Assembly (NCBI GenBank): GCA_016713865.1
Contig: JADJOG010000025.1
Span: forward strand, 1-64,000
Reading direction: 5' to 3'
Length of the DNA stretch: 64,000 nucleotides
From: Flavobacteriales bacterium
Lineage (GTDB): Bacteria; Bacteroidota; Bacteroidia; Flavobacteriales_F; PHOS-HE28
Made by a program: the position numbers and the translations under genes. Under the pieces are notes generated by a model that worked only from the letters and a program-made list of their open reading frames with translations, was not told the DNA's origin and searched no databases. Of the stretch, positions 10,628 to 21,736 are shown one piece after another (position 1 is the first letter of the stretch; each line of letters starts with the position of its first letter).

Positions 10628-12466
10628 ATGACCATGCGCTCCTTCGCTGCAGCCATCGCATTCATGGCCTTGCTTCCTATAAAGGCACAGGACATGACGA
10701 TCGATTCGCTGAGGAACGATCTACATGGTGCAACAGTATCTGGAAGCATAGCCGACACAGCCATTGCAGCGAGGTATGCCGCGTTCACCCGAGCCTTCCT
10801 CCGCAATGGCGAGCTGGACTCGGCTGCCGCTCGGGCGCACGAGGCCCTGGGCTTCATCCAGCGCGCCACAAGCGGTGCCATGGAGCATCGCCCATGGTTG
10901 AGGCAGTTGATGGTGATGCACAAGCTCAAAGGCATCGCCGACTTCTATGCCGGCCGATACGACGCAGCGCTCGTGAGCATGCACGACTACCAGCGCATCG
11001 CGAACAAGCTCGGATCAGTGGCCGATGAGGGCGCGGCCTTCAACTACATGTCGTACTGCTTCCGCTCCATGCAGGATCCCGAACAAGCGAAGGTCCATGC
11101 GCGTGCCGCCATACAAGTGCTCAGCACGCTACCACCTGGCCAGGACCTCGCAGACTCCTATACGGGGCTCGCAAGCGCATTCGCTGATGAGGATGCCACT
11201 GACAGCGCGCAGCAATACAATCGATCGGCTCTGGCCATTTACGAGCGCATCGGCCACATCGCAAATGCGACCAATACATGGCTGAACATGGCCGACACCT
11301 GGGCACGCATTGATGCGCACGACTCCTGTTCAGCGGCATTGAGCAAAGCGCGCGAAGGACTCGCCAGCGCTTCGGCTGATGCGTGGCTCAAGTACCAAGC
11401 GCACAGCGGCCGATTGCACCTCGTACACGGAGCCTTAGCCAGTGCGCAAACCGCGCTGGATAGTGCCCTGCAGCTCGCTGAAGAACAAGGCAGCGCAGAA
11501 GCTTTGGCCCATGTCGGAGGCCTTCTGGCACTCACAGCAGCCGCCAGGGGTGACTTTGCGCGCGCCATCGCCCTGCACCGGTCAGCGAATGACGCCATGA
11601 TCGAGGACCTTGACCTCGACAAGGCGCGCGCGCTCACAGAGGCGCGGTTACGCCACGAGCAAGAGAATGAGCGGGCTGCTGCATTGCTTGAATCGGCGCG
11701 GCAACAAGCCCGGATGCGAGCCGCCATCATCACTGGAACAGCGGCGATGCTTGCAGCTGTCCTGATATTGGCGCTCTACATCAACGTTCGGCGCTCACGC
11801 GCCGCCATTCGGAAAGAGCGCGACCGCAATGAAGAGCTGCTGTTGAACATCCTGCCAGCCGAGGTGGCGCAAGAGCTGAAGGAAAAGGGAGAGGCCGAGG
11901 CCCGGCTGATCGACCAGGCCACGATCCTCTTCTCCGACTTCATGGGCTTCACCGGCGTCAGCGAACAGCTCTCGCCGCAGGAACTGGTGGAAGAGCTCAA
12001 TGTCTGCTTCAAGGCATTCGATGGAATCATCACCGCACGTGGCATCGAGAAGATCAAGACCATCGGCGATGCGTACATGGCCGCTGGCGGGTTGCCTGCG
12101 CCCCGAGCGAGCGCACCCTCCGATGTCGTGCTCGCCGCACTCGAGATGCAGGGCTTCATGCAGGAGCGCAAACGCATCCGTGAGGCACAAGGGAAACCGG
12201 TCTTCCCGATGCGGGTCGGCATTCACACCGGTCCCGTGGTAGCGGGCATCGTTGGGGTGAAGAAGTTCCAATACGACATCTGGGGCGATACGGTGAACAT
12301 CGCCGCTCGCATGGAGAGCAGCGGCGAACCCGGCCAAGTGAACATCAGCGAGGCAACACATGATCTCGTGAGAAACGAGACGGGGTTGACCTTCGCTCCC
12401 CGCGGTAAAGTGCAGGCCAAGGGCAAGGGGGAGCTGGAGATGTTCTTCGTGGAAAGACATGGCTGA
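10628..12466 (+). CDS. Adenylate cyclase, class III, with extracytoplasmic TPR-like sensor domain
   Basis: 612 residues. A signal-like N-terminus (RSFAAAIAFMALLPIKAQ) precedes ~330 residues of helical TPR-like sequence. A transmembrane helix lies near residue 364-386 (AAIITGTAAMLAAVLILAL), then a signalling linker (NEELLLNILPAEVAQELKEKG) and a class III cyclase domain. Catalytic features visible: metal-binding Asp in TILFSDFMGF and in KIKTIGDAY, and Asn and Arg in NIAARMES. The purine-selecting residues are Lys in EKIKTIGD and Asp in QYDIWGD, which match adenylyl rather than guanylyl cyclases (known for the family). It should make cAMP in response to an extracytoplasmic signal. A close paralogue lies at 27607-29762. 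Two in-frame ATGs (10628 and 10634) are possible starts. Confidence 0.9.
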   Translation: MTMRSFAAAIAFMALLPIKAQDMTIDSLRNDLHGATVSGSIADTAIAARYAAFTRAFLRNGELDSAAARAHEALGFIQRATSGAMEHRPWLRQLMVMHKLKGIADFYAGRYDAALVSMHDYQRIANKLGSVADEGAAFNYMSYCFRSMQDPEQAKVHARAAIQVLSTLPPGQDLADSYTGLASAFADEDATDSAQQYNRSALAIYERIGHIANATNTWLNMADTWARIDAHDSCSAALSKAREGLASASADAWLKYQAHSGRLHLVHGALASAQTALDSALQLAEEQGSAEALAHVGGLLALTAAARGDFARAIALHRSANDAMIEDLDLDKARALTEARLRHEQENERAAALLESARQQARMRAAIITGTAAMLAAVLILALYINVRRSRAAIRKERDRNEELLLNILPAEVAQELKEKGEAEARLIDQATILFSDFMGFTGVSEQLSPQELVEELNVCFKAFDGIITARGIEKIKTIGDAYMAAGGLPAPRASAPSDVVLAALEMQGFMQERKRIREAQGKPVFPMRVGIHTGPVVAGIVGVKKFQYDIWGDTVNIAARMESSGEPGQVNISEATHDLVRNETGLTFAPRGKVQAKGKGELEMFFVERHG

Positions 12467-12554
12467 ACCATGATCTGCGGATTTGCGGCGAGTCAGAAGC
12501 CGGCATTCAGCAGCGCATTGCCCGACCACCAGATCACCTAGTCTTCAGAAGTAA

Positions 12555-12950
12555 ATGGCTCGAATCCATGAGATGCTGGACTTCGATGTGCTCACCGGCA
12601 CAACCATGATGCCCACCGGCTGGGTGCGCGCCTTCCGCAACGACCACCATCGCCCTCAAGAGAAGAAGCGCCATCGGCAAGATAGAATTCGTGATGCAAG
12701 AGGCGCCGGGAGGCGGCGACATGTGCATGCTTCACAACCAGCGCCGCCGTGAAATGCAGCAGCGTATCACGGAGAGCATGGGCATTGGCCAGCACGCGGA
12801 TTCGCGAGTGACCATTTCGAAGCCACTCGCCACAACGATGCGCGGAGGTTCCCGACCCGCCATACCTGAGCATCCCGTAGCTCTTTCGCGAGAGCGCCTG
12901 CAGGGCGCACCCAACCCGAGCCCACATTATTTTGCCCCGTTCAACCACGC
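12555..12950 (+). pseudogene. Decayed 5' remnant of a second asnS copy
   Basis: This stretch aligns with the first ~135 codons of the intact asnS (18319 to about 18723). The start region reads MARIHEMLDFDVLTGTT... GWVRAFRND against MHSIKSVLDDITLTGTT... GWVRTFRND. Later matches include the segment with TTCAC..ACCAGCGC..GC..GTG, then GGAGAGCA...TGGCCAGC...GTGACC (about 12731-12812), and CGCGAGA.CGCC near 12890. Small indels break the frame, so it is not functional. The similarity stops where the AraC-type gene begins. The rest of 12467-12951 holds nothing else I can recognise. Confidence 0.75.
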
Positions 12951-12951
12951 C

Positions 12952-13764
12952 ATGATCGAAGGCTACCGCGAACTGAAACCAGGACCGCCGGTCGATGCCT
13001 ATGTGCATCGCTTGGCCTACGGCTATTTCCCACAACCCTTGCCACCCGAGCAACTGGCACCGGACAGCTACATTAAATGGGCCCTTATCCTCGATGGTGA
13101 GCCACAGTACTACGATCACAATGGCCTCATGGATTGGCATCACGGCTTCTGCGGTCATGTGCCTCCCGAACGGGGGATCATCGCCACTTCGAACGGGCCG
13201 GTTCGCTGCGTGATGGTCAATTTCTATCCAAGTGCCTTCTATCGGTTATTCGGCACAAGCGTCCATGAGTTCAATGGCCGCATGGTGCCGCCCTCCGTTA
13301 TTGTCGGAGATCGGATAGAGACCATATATAGCGCCATGCGCGAGGATCCCGAGCCCTCTGCGATGTTCGATGTGCTGGTCGCATTCATCACCGAGCTGCA
13401 TGAGCAGGTGACGCATGTCCCAGTCTCACCCATCCTTGCACTCGAAGCGCGAATCCGGCATAGCAAAGGGATTCTGCCTGTGCGGGATATGGCGGCATCC
13501 TTGGGGATGAGCGAGCGCCAGCTCCAACGCCGGTTCAAGGACGAGATCGGCTTGAGCCCAAAGGAGTTCTGCTCCGTCGTTCGCTTCAATCATGTGTACA
13601 GCCACATGCAACGAACACGAAGGCTGGACCTCGATATCGCGTTGCAGTGCGGCTACTTCGACGAGAGCCACATGATGAAGGATCTTGCCTATTTCCTCGG
13701 GAGGACGCCAAAGCGCTTCGCCAATCTCATCCGCCCCATGGTGGACACCAGCCTCGGGCACTGA
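12952..13764 (+). CDS. AraC-family transcriptional regulator (DUF6597-like N-terminal domain)
   Basis: 270 residues. The N-terminal ~150 residues (AYVHRLAYGYFPQPLPPEQLAPDSY... YYDHNG... GHVPPERG) look like the small-ligand-sensing beta domain of this AraC subfamily. The C-terminal ~100 residues contain two helix-turn-helix motifs: VRDMAASLGMSERQLQRRFKDEIGLSPKEF, then IALQCGYFDESHMMKDLAYFLGRTPKRF. The frame stays open upstream to 12691, but that stretch is the decayed asnS remnant, so I place the start at the ATG at 12952. A promoter-like TTATTTTG box lies about 20 nt upstream (12927-12934). Direct targets are unknown; the giant FG-GAP gene is next downstream. Confidence 0.85.
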   Translation: MIEGYRELKPGPPVDAYVHRLAYGYFPQPLPPEQLAPDSYIKWALILDGEPQYYDHNGLMDWHHGFCGHVPPERGIIATSNGPVRCVMVNFYPSAFYRLFGTSVHEFNGRMVPPSVIVGDRIETIYSAMREDPEPSAMFDVLVAFITELHEQVTHVPVSPILALEARIRHSKGILPVRDMAASLGMSERQLQRRFKDEIGLSPKEFCSVVRFNHVYSHMQRTRRLDLDIALQCGYFDESHMMKDLAYFLGRTPKRFANLIRPMVDTSLGH

Positions 13765-13802
13765 GCGCAAACCCCTTTGTCCCTTCCCCCAGTTGCCCGA
13801 TC

Positions 13803-13820
13803 GCCTTTACGGCGAAAGGC
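13803..13820 (+). terminator. Possible terminator hairpin after the AraC gene
   Basis: GCCTTT and AAAGGC form a 6-bp stem around acggcg, about 40 bp after the regulator's stop. A second small palindrome (CGTGTTC...GAACACG) lies at 13870-13889. Neither has a clear U-tract. The rest of 13765-13997 shows no gene. Confidence 0.3.
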
Positions 13821-13997
13821 ACGGGTAACCCAATCCGACCGCCGCAGTCCATAGCGTGGTAACGGGTGTCGTGTTCTTACTTGAACACGCTCGCTCGTTG
13901 CCAGTCCTTCACCCCGCAATAGTTCCGATACCGGCTCGATGGATACCCCTTTCGTGGTATTCCCCATTCGTTCCGATTTGGCCAGGTTGCACCACAA

Positions 13998-16900
13998 ATG
14001 AAGGCTTCATTCAACCTCTTATGGCGCTGTTCCGCATTGTTGCTGGGAACAGCGGGCTGCGCCGCGCTATGGTTCGTCGGAACCGACCCTTCTTCAGGCA
14101 ATCGGTCGTGGAATGAGCCTGCGTTCAGCCAGGCATCGCACAAAGAGACCAGCCTGCAACCAAGCGCAACCGGCACCGCAATCGTTGCGCATCCAATCCG
14201 CGATACAACGGATCAACCCTGGGTAACCAATCATTCTCACGGCCTAAAGGCCACCATCATTGGGAACGGTATGGCATGCAGGCCCTTGGTCACGGAAGGA
14301 CAGGCATGGGCCGTTTCCATCCTTCTCGATCGCATCGGGCGCGGAGATGATTGGTCCGAACCGAACCCCGATGCCGCTACGGAACGCATCAAGGAATACA
14401 TGGTATCGCGGCATGGTGCCTTCGATCTGGAGCACGTCAACAACGAAGCTGGCATCCGACAGAACATCATCGTTCATCGCAAGCTTGAAGGAGAAGGCCC
14501 GTTGCGTGTGGAACTGCGGACCGAAGGCGACCTCGTTTGTACGCATGCCGGAGCGGACATCTTCCACTTCACAGACACCGCGGGTATCATTCGACTGCGC
14601 TATGCCGACTTGCATGTGTGGGATGCGAACGGGGACACCTTGCCCGCCGCAGCCACCCTGGAGGATGATCGTATCGTTCTACTCGTGGAGGATGAGCTGG
14701 CCGCTTATCCGATCACCGTGGACCCTTTGCTCACCACTGCGGTCTGGACCATGGATGGCGATCAATCCAACGGCGAGTTCGGCTGGTCTGTCTCCACCGC
14801 GGGCGATGTGAACGGCGACGGGTACAGCGACATCATCATCGGGCATCACCTGTTTGACAATGGCCAAACCAACGAAGGAAGGGTAGTGGTCTATCACGGC
14901 AGCGCATCCGGCCCTGCGTCAACACCGAGTTGGATGGTTGAATCGAACTCGGCAGGCGCGCAAATGGGATACAGCGTGGCCACGGCCGGTGACGTGAACG
15001 GCGACGGGTACAGCGACATCATCATTGGCGCGCCCTACCTCAGCAACGGCAATGCGCTCGAAGGCCGCGTGTCCGTGTACCATGGCGGGCCCACGGGACT
15101 CCCGGCCAGCCCTTCGTGGACATTCGAGAGTGGACAGGACAACGCCTATCTCGGACGAAGCGTGGCCTGCGCAGGCGATGTGAATGGTGATGGGTACAGC
15201 GATGTGATCATCGGCGCGCCATTGTTCGATAATGGACAGGTGGATGAGGGTCGCGTGCTCGTGTTCCATGGCAGCGCCACAGGTCTTGCAGCCGCCCCGG
15301 CATGGACCACAGAAAGCAACCAGGATGGTGCCACCGCCGGTGCCAGCGTAGCCAGCGCGGGCGATGTGAACGGCGATGGTTTCAGCGACATCATCTATGG
15401 AGCACCGCTCTACGACAATGGCCAAACGAACGAGGGCCATGCGGTTGTGCATCTGGGCAGCGCAATCGGCTTGAGCGCAGCCGTTAGCTATAGCACGGAG
15501 GGCAACCAGGCAAGCGCGAATGCAGGAGTGAGCGTGGCCTCTGCCGGCGACGTGAACGGAGACGGGTACGGCGATGTGGTCGTGGGGGCACCTTTATACG
15601 ACAATGGTCAGACCGACGAAGGCTTCATTCGAATCGCTTTGGGCTCCATTGTGGGTCTTTCGACGACTATAACCTGGGAATCGAACGTCGCGAACGATCA
15701 ACGAGGCACCAGCGTGGCCTGCGCAGGTGATGTGAACGGCGATGGTTATGCTGACATCATTGCTGGATCCATTCAGGTGGGCGGAAACGGTGTCGCATCG
15801 CTCTTCGCAGGTGGGACATCGATGGTAAACACCCCCTCACCCCTCTTGTCCGGTGCGCAATTGAACGCCCGATTCGGGCGCAGCGTATCCAGCGCAGGCG
15901 ATGTGAACGGAGATGGCTTCAGCGATGTGCTGGTGGGCGCCTATTTCCACGACAACCCGCTCACCAATGAAGGACAGGCCTATTGCTTCTACGGTGCGCC
16001 CGCCTCCATTAACAATGCCGCCCCGTTCACCCGGATCGCTGGTGCCACCTTCGGCCGCTCGGTGAGCTCTGCTGGGGATGTGAATGGTGATGGTTACAGC
16101 GACATCATCATTGGTGAACCGGACGGCAGGCGCGCACATGTGTACCACGGCACGCCAAACGGACCCTCAGCTGCCCCGGTACGCACTTACAATGAACCCG
16201 GTATTCAAGGCTTCGGGTACTGCGTTTCTACCGCAGGCGATGTGAACGGCGATGGATACAGCGATGTGATCGTAGGCTCCAACGCTGTTAATCAAGTACA
16301 CGTGTATCATGGATCAGCGGGTGGCCTGCCGGCGGGGCCCAGCTGGACCGCGAATGCTGCTCCAGCATCCGGCGCAGGCTTCGGCTTCAGCTTGAGCAGT
16401 GCCGGTGATGTGAATGGCGATGGATACTCCGACGTGATCATCGGTCATCACGGATTCAGCGGGGGTGGCCGTGTCGTCGTGTATCACGGCAGCCCGACCG
16501 GATTGGGCGCATCGGCCGCTTGGTGGTACGCACTCGCGCCCAATACGGGTAACCTGATCGGTGAAGGCGTGGATGGGGTCGGTGATGTGAACGGCGATGG
16601 TTACAGCGATGTTATCATCGGGGCAGGCGGCTACAACACGGCTCGCGGCCGAGTGATGATCTTCCACGGCGGCGCGGCAGGACTCGGTCCCGGACCAGCC
16701 TATGTGTACGACTTTGCAGGAGCGGCCGGGTCGCGATTCGGGTCCAATCCGCACAGCGGCGCATGCGTTGGCGGGGCTGGTGATGTGAACGGTGATGGAT
16801 ACAGCGATGTGATCATGGCCTGGATGGGTGGACAAGCTTTCGTGCATCACGGCGGCCCGGCGGGCATTTCCGTAGCACCATCATGGTCTTCAACCAACTA

Positions 16901-18155
16901 TGGCGGTGGTGGCTTCTTCGCGGCCACCGTGGCCAGCGCCGGCGACATCAACGCCGATGGATACAGCGATGTGGTGATCAGCAGCTGCGCACAAGGTGCC
17001 ATGCTCTATTATGGCGGACCGATGGGCCTTGTGGGCCCCAACGAGGACCACATCTATCCGGGTGGCGGCACACATAGCGCCAGCGGGGCCGGCGATGTGA
17101 ACGGCGATGGCTACAGCGATGTGCTCATCGGGCAATACACCTTAAATCAAGCGCACGTGTTCTTTGGGAACGCGAGCACATACCAATTGCGCGGCAACCT
17201 TAGGCTCTATGAATTAGACCTGGTCACGCCGATCAGGGCCACCAACATTCCCAACGCATTCTTCGGCGCAGGTCTGTACTCACGCCCGTTCCTCGGCCGT
17301 TCAAAAACGCGGCTTGTGTGGGAAACGCGCATCCAAGGACAGGCCTTCAGCACAGGCAGCAACGGCTCGGTGAACAACAGCACCGCGTTCACTGCACAGC
17401 AACCCGCTTTGGTCGCTGGCGCAGTTGTCGGTGTTGAATTGAAGAACCTGATTGCCAAGCCCGGTGGCGGCACGGGCCTCACCGCGACCAAGATTCGCAC
17501 ACGTGTCCGCTACGATCCGGTCACCGCCATCACCGGCCAGGTCTTCGGCCCGTGGCGGTACATGCCCGGCTACCTCGATGGGCATGGCACGCACAACAAC
17601 GTACCGCTTCCGGTGGAATTGCTCCACTTCGATGCAGCGTGTGTGAACGGCACCGTGGAACTCTCCTGGGCCACCGGTAGCGAAGAGAACAGCAGCCACT
17701 TCGTGGTGCAGCGCAGCGAGGATGGGGAGCAATGGTCCGATCTGGCGCGCCTGACAGCCGCAGGCCACAGCCATTCCATGTTGGAGTACAACCACAGCGA
17801 CAAGGTTCCGCCGCGCGCATCAACGCTCTATTACCGTTTGCTGCAAGTGGACATGGATGGTGCGACCACAACGCTGCCCACGGCCACCGTCCATTCCTGT
17901 ATGACCACATCGGTCGCTGTATTCCCGAACCCAACGGATGATTGGGTGCGCATTGAACCCGGCGAATCGAATGGAGCCCTTGCGCGCGTGGATGTCCTGG
18001 ATGATAACGGGCGCATCGTCCTCGTGCATTCAGGGCCGTCCTCCGAAGGAAGCATCCAACTCAACCTTGGCCCATTGCCCGCTGGATCCTACTTCTTGAG
18101 GCTCTTCTCGGCACAGGGCAAGGTGCTCACGACAGAGCGCGTGGTGAGGAGGTAA
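13998..18155 (+). CDS. Giant FG-GAP (integrin-alpha-like) repeat protein with T9SS sorting domain
   Basis: 1,385 residues in an intact frame. The N-terminal hydrophobic stretch (CSALLLGTAGCAALWFVG) is a signal peptide or lipoprotein-like signal. Residues ~30-235 form an unassigned domain. From ~250 to ~1060 there are 14 FG-GAP units, each carrying the calcium-binding loop GDVNGDGYSDxIIG followed by VYHGS-type strands, predicting beta-propeller blades. A C-terminal linker (LPVELLHFDAACVNGTVELSWATGSEENSSHF) leads into the sorting domain (VFPNPTDDWVRIEPG... PAGSYFLRLFSAQGK). This layout is typical of large Ca-dependent adhesins exported by T9SS. It lies between the AraC gene and asnS on the same strand. 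Confidence 0.9.
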   Translation: MKASFNLLWRCSALLLGTAGCAALWFVGTDPSSGNRSWNEPAFSQASHKETSLQPSATGTAIVAHPIRDTTDQPWVTNHSHGLKATIIGNGMACRPLVTEGQAWAVSILLDRIGRGDDWSEPNPDAATERIKEYMVSRHGAFDLEHVNNEAGIRQNIIVHRKLEGEGPLRVELRTEGDLVCTHAGADIFHFTDTAGIIRLRYADLHVWDANGDTLPAAATLEDDRIVLLVEDELAAYPITVDPLLTTAVWTMDGDQSNGEFGWSVSTAGDVNGDGYSDIIIGHHLFDNGQTNEGRVVVYHGSASGPASTPSWMVESNSAGAQMGYSVATAGDVNGDGYSDIIIGAPYLSNGNALEGRVSVYHGGPTGLPASPSWTFESGQDNAYLGRSVACAGDVNGDGYSDVIIGAPLFDNGQVDEGRVLVFHGSATGLAAAPAWTTESNQDGATAGASVASAGDVNGDGFSDIIYGAPLYDNGQTNEGHAVVHLGSAIGLSAAVSYSTEGNQASANAGVSVASAGDVNGDGYGDVVVGAPLYDNGQTDEGFIRIALGSIVGLSTTITWESNVANDQRGTSVACAGDVNGDGYADIIAGSIQVGGNGVASLFAGGTSMVNTPSPLLSGAQLNARFGRSVSSAGDVNGDGFSDVLVGAYFHDNPLTNEGQAYCFYGAPASINNAAPFTRIAGATFGRSVSSAGDVNGDGYSDIIIGEPDGRRAHVYHGTPNGPSAAPVRTYNEPGIQGFGYCVSTAGDVNGDGYSDVIVGSNAVNQVHVYHGSAGGLPAGPSWTANAAPASGAGFGFSLSSAGDVNGDGYSDVIIGHHGFSGGGRVVVYHGSPTGLGASAAWWYALAPNTGNLIGEGVDGVGDVNGDGYSDVIIGAGGYNTARGRVMIFHGGAAGLGPGPAYVYDFAGAAGSRFGSNPHSGACVGGAGDVNGDGYSDVIMAWMGGQAFVHHGGPAGISVAPSWSSTNYGGGGFFAATVASAGDINADGYSDVVISSCAQGAMLYYGGPMGLVGPNEDHIYPGGGTHSASGAGDVNGDGYSDVLIGQYTLNQAHVFFGNASTYQLRGNLRLYELDLVTPIRATNIPNAFFGAGLYSRPFLGRSKTRLVWETRIQGQAFSTGSNGSVNNSTAFTAQQPALVAGAVVGVELKNLIAKPGGGTGLTATKIRTRVRYDPVTAITGQVFGPWRYMPGYLDGHGTHNNVPLPVELLHFDAACVNGTVELSWATGSEENSSHFVVQRSEDGEQWSDLARLTAAGHSHSMLEYNHSDKVPPRASTLYYRLLQVDMDGATTTLPTATVHSCMTTSVAVFPNPTDDWVRIEPGESNGALARVDVLDDNGRIVLVHSGPSSEGSIQLNLGPLPAGSYFLRLFSAQGKVLTTERVVRR

Positions 18156-18318
18156 GGAGGCCGCTGAAATGCGGCGCGGTACCATCCGCTTCCGCATTCG
18201 TTCCTTTGTGGCGGAACATAGGAAGAGCAGTGTTGGGGGTGAACCAGTAATCGTGGCCAGCACCACCTTCTACCCCTCACCACCAGCCTCCATCGCCTCC
18301 TCTACCTCCGTCGCCTCA

Positions 18319-19770
<1,452 letters not shown>

Positions 19771-19792
19771 GGGACGCCCTTCCTTCTTACTT

Positions 19793-19821
19793 GAAAATTA
19801 GAAGTCAGACTTCTAATTTTC
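19793..19821. repeat. Perfect 13-bp inverted repeat ahead of the DUF4143 ATPase gene
   Basis: GAAAATTAGAAGT (19793-19805) and ACTTCTAATTTTC (19809-19821) are exact reverse complements separated by cag. It is the most AT-rich spot in the neighbourhood and ends 4 nt before the ATPase start codon. It could be an operator bound by the gene's own product or a partner, an RNA hairpin masking the start, or the end of an inserted element. Confidence 0.7.
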
Positions 19822-19825
19822 GCCC

Positions 19826-20964
19826 ATGATGGACCGTGCCGATTTGCTTGGTGAGCTTGCGCGCAGGTTGCGGGGCAATCCGGTGGTGATGCTCTTGGGG
19901 CCACGCCAATGTGGGAAGACCACGCTGGCGCGCGCACTTGCCGCACAACGGACGGCCACCTATTTCGACCTGGAATCGCCGAGCGCCGCGGGCGCGATGT
20001 CGATCCGCATACCGCACTCGCTGACTTGCGGGGCCTGGTGATCATCGATGAGGCCCAGCGCCAGCCCGAGTTGTTCCCCGTGCTCCGCGTGCTTGCTGAT
20101 CGACCACGAACCCCTGCCCGCTTCCTCTTGTTGGGCAGCGCCTCACCAGAGCTTTCAAGACAAGGTGCCGAATCGCTCGCCGGCCGAGTAGCGTTCATGG
20201 AGATGCGGGGGTTCACATCTTCCGAAGTGGATGCGGGCCGAACAAACAGGCTATGGCTGCGCGGTGGATTCCCCCGCTCCTTCCTCGCACGGAACGATGC
20301 CGAAAGCTTGGAGCGGCGGCTCGATTTCATCCAGACCTTTCTCGAGAGGGACCTGTCGCAACTAGGGTTCGGGTTCTCGCCGAAAGTGATGGGGCGCTTC
20401 TGGACCATGCTGGCCCATTACCACGGGCAGATCTGGAACGCATCGGAGATCGCGGCATCCATGGGCGTGAGCTACCACACGGCGAACGGGTACTTGGACG
20501 CGTTGGAGCAGACCTTCATGATCCGCAGGGTGCTGCCCTGGTATGTGAACGTGGGGAAGCGTTTGGTGAAGAGCCCCAAGATCTACTTCCGCGATAGCGG
20601 GCTGCTGCATGCCTTGCAGCGCACCGGTACGATGCACGAGCTCATGCATCACCCCAAGCTGGGGGCCTCGTGGGAAGGTTTCGTGCTGGAGGAGTTGGTG
20701 AGCCACTATCGGCTTCGCGATGTGTACTACTACAACGTGCACGCGGGTTCCGAGCTGGATCTCTTCTTCCTGCACAAGGGCAAACGCGTGGGCGTGGAGA
20801 TCAAGCGCGAGGATGCCCCGCGCATGACCAAGAGCATGCATGTGGCCCTGGCCGACCTGAAGTTGGACAAGCTGCGAGTGATCTACCCCGGCGACCGGCG
20901 CTACACCATAGCCCCGAAGGTGGTTTGCGTCCCGCTCGCAGAGATCGCAGAAGCCTTGAGCTGA
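19826..20964 (+). CDS. AAA+ family ATPase with DUF4143 (one frameshift)
   Basis: About 379 residues after repair. An N-terminal P-loop carries Walker A GPRQCGKTTL (residues 25-34) and Walker B LVIIDEAQ, then a sensor-like LLLGSASPEL. A winged-helix-like middle (ASEIAASMGVSYHTANGYLDALEQTFMI) and a C-terminal DUF4143 nuclease-fold segment with ELDLFFLHKGKRVGVEIKRED complete it. One base appears deleted around 19975-19995, where the frame opening at 19826 passes to the one ending at 20964. The family is widespread, patchily distributed and of unclear function. The gene is flanked by the true asnS 3' end and a second copy of that end, which suggests insertion here. It could be a recent arrival or a selfish gene. 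Confidence 0.85.
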
Positions 20965-20968
20965 TCCT

Positions 20969-21094
20969 ATGCGCTTCGTGCCGTTCGTTACCGGCATGTG
21001 GAGCATCCTGGATGTGATTCCCTTCCATGCCTCTGCCTTCGGCAGACAAGTCCGGCAGGCAGGCCCACGGACGCCGAAAAGCGCGCAGTTCTGA
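20969..21094 (+). pseudogene. Second copy of the asnS 3' end
   Basis: Read in the asnS frame this gives MRFVPFVTGM, WSILDVIPF, a 14-residue in-frame insert, then PRTPKSAQF and a stop. The intact gene ends ERFVLFVTGM, GNIRDVIPF, PRTPKSAEF. About 80% of bases match over the first 56 (by eye). The insert contains ctgccttcggcagac and ccggcaggcag, a short self-complementary repeat-like unit. It starts 2 nt after the ATPase stop. Confidence 0.8.
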
Positions 21095-21124
21095 TTGGCT
21101 GATACGTCAGCAGCATCACCTTTG
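21095..21124 (+). promoter_or_regulatory. Candidate promoter for the membrane protein gene
   Basis: A TTG at 21095-21097 and CACCTTTG at 21117-21124 are separated by 19 nt, close to the Bacteroidota TTG-N(17-23)-TAnnTTTG pattern with one mismatch. The ATG follows 4 nt later, which would leave an almost leaderless mRNA. Confidence 0.35.
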
Positions 21125-21128
21125 GCCC

Positions 21129-21725
21129 ATGCGGCCGCATTTCCTTCCTTGGGCAATTGCTTTCGTTATCACCCGTGCGGGTGACCTCTGGAGCACTGCG
21201 CTGTTCATGCTGCAACCCGGCGGTGAGGCTGGAGAGATGAACCCGTTGACGAGTCTTTTCGGTCTTGGTTACTGGCCGCTGACCGCGTCCACCATCCTAG
21301 TCAGCGCGTTACTGCTGTATGGCCACTGGCATTATTGCAAGCACTTTGGAAAGCGCACGCTGCCAAGTGTGCCATCCAACCGCTCCGAGTACGCATCGCT
21401 GCTATTCTTCGGTCGTGTCGGCCAAGCATGGAAGACCTTGTTCACCGTTGAGCGCAACCAACGCTTGCATTACAGCCAACTGGCGCACGTCCTCGTGAAA
21501 GCCATCGCTTGCGTGAGCGTGCTCGCGGTGCTCCACAACCTTGGGCAGTTCCACGGGTGGGCACTGAACGACCACCTGAGGACAATGCTGATAAGGCCTT
21601 CTCTCGTTTACTATGGCATCTGTATTCTGCTAGCCTGGTTCTTCGCTTCGCGCATGCTGACGAAGGAATACCTGCACTGGCTCGACCACAATAGCTCGAC
21701 TAGCCGAACCACGGGAGCAGCCTAG
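21129..21725 (+). CDS. Uncharacterised integral membrane protein
   Basis: 198 residues with about four hydrophobic segments: FLPWAIAFVITRAGDLWSTALFM, GYWPLTASTILVSALLLYGHW, VLVKAIACVSVLAVLHNL and LVYYGICILLAWFFASRML. A short polar C-terminus follows. Start chosen at MRPHFLPW because a promoter-like box lies directly upstream and the longer frame reads back through the asnS 3' remnant. I recognise no family or catalytic motif. It is bracketed by two asnS 3'-end remnants, like the ATPase before it. Confidence 0.7.
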   Translation: MRPHFLPWAIAFVITRAGDLWSTALFMLQPGGEAGEMNPLTSLFGLGYWPLTASTILVSALLLYGHWHYCKHFGKRTLPSVPSNRSEYASLLFFGRVGQAWKTLFTVERNQRLHYSQLAHVLVKAIACVSVLAVLHNLGQFHGWALNDHLRTMLIRPSLVYYGICILLAWFFASRMLTKEYLHWLDHNSSTSRTTGAA

Positions 21726-21736
21726 CTACAGCCATG

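Noticed and set aside
12691..12951. 87-codon N-terminal extension of the AraC-type regulator
   Set aside because: The extension reads through the decayed asnS remnant in another frame, has no protein-like character, and a promoter-like box lies just before the ATG at 12952.
19826..21725. Classical integrative element or transposon at asnS
   Set aside because: No integrase, transposase, tRNA or matching terminal inverted repeats were found. The repeat pattern is reported as a finding without naming a known element type.
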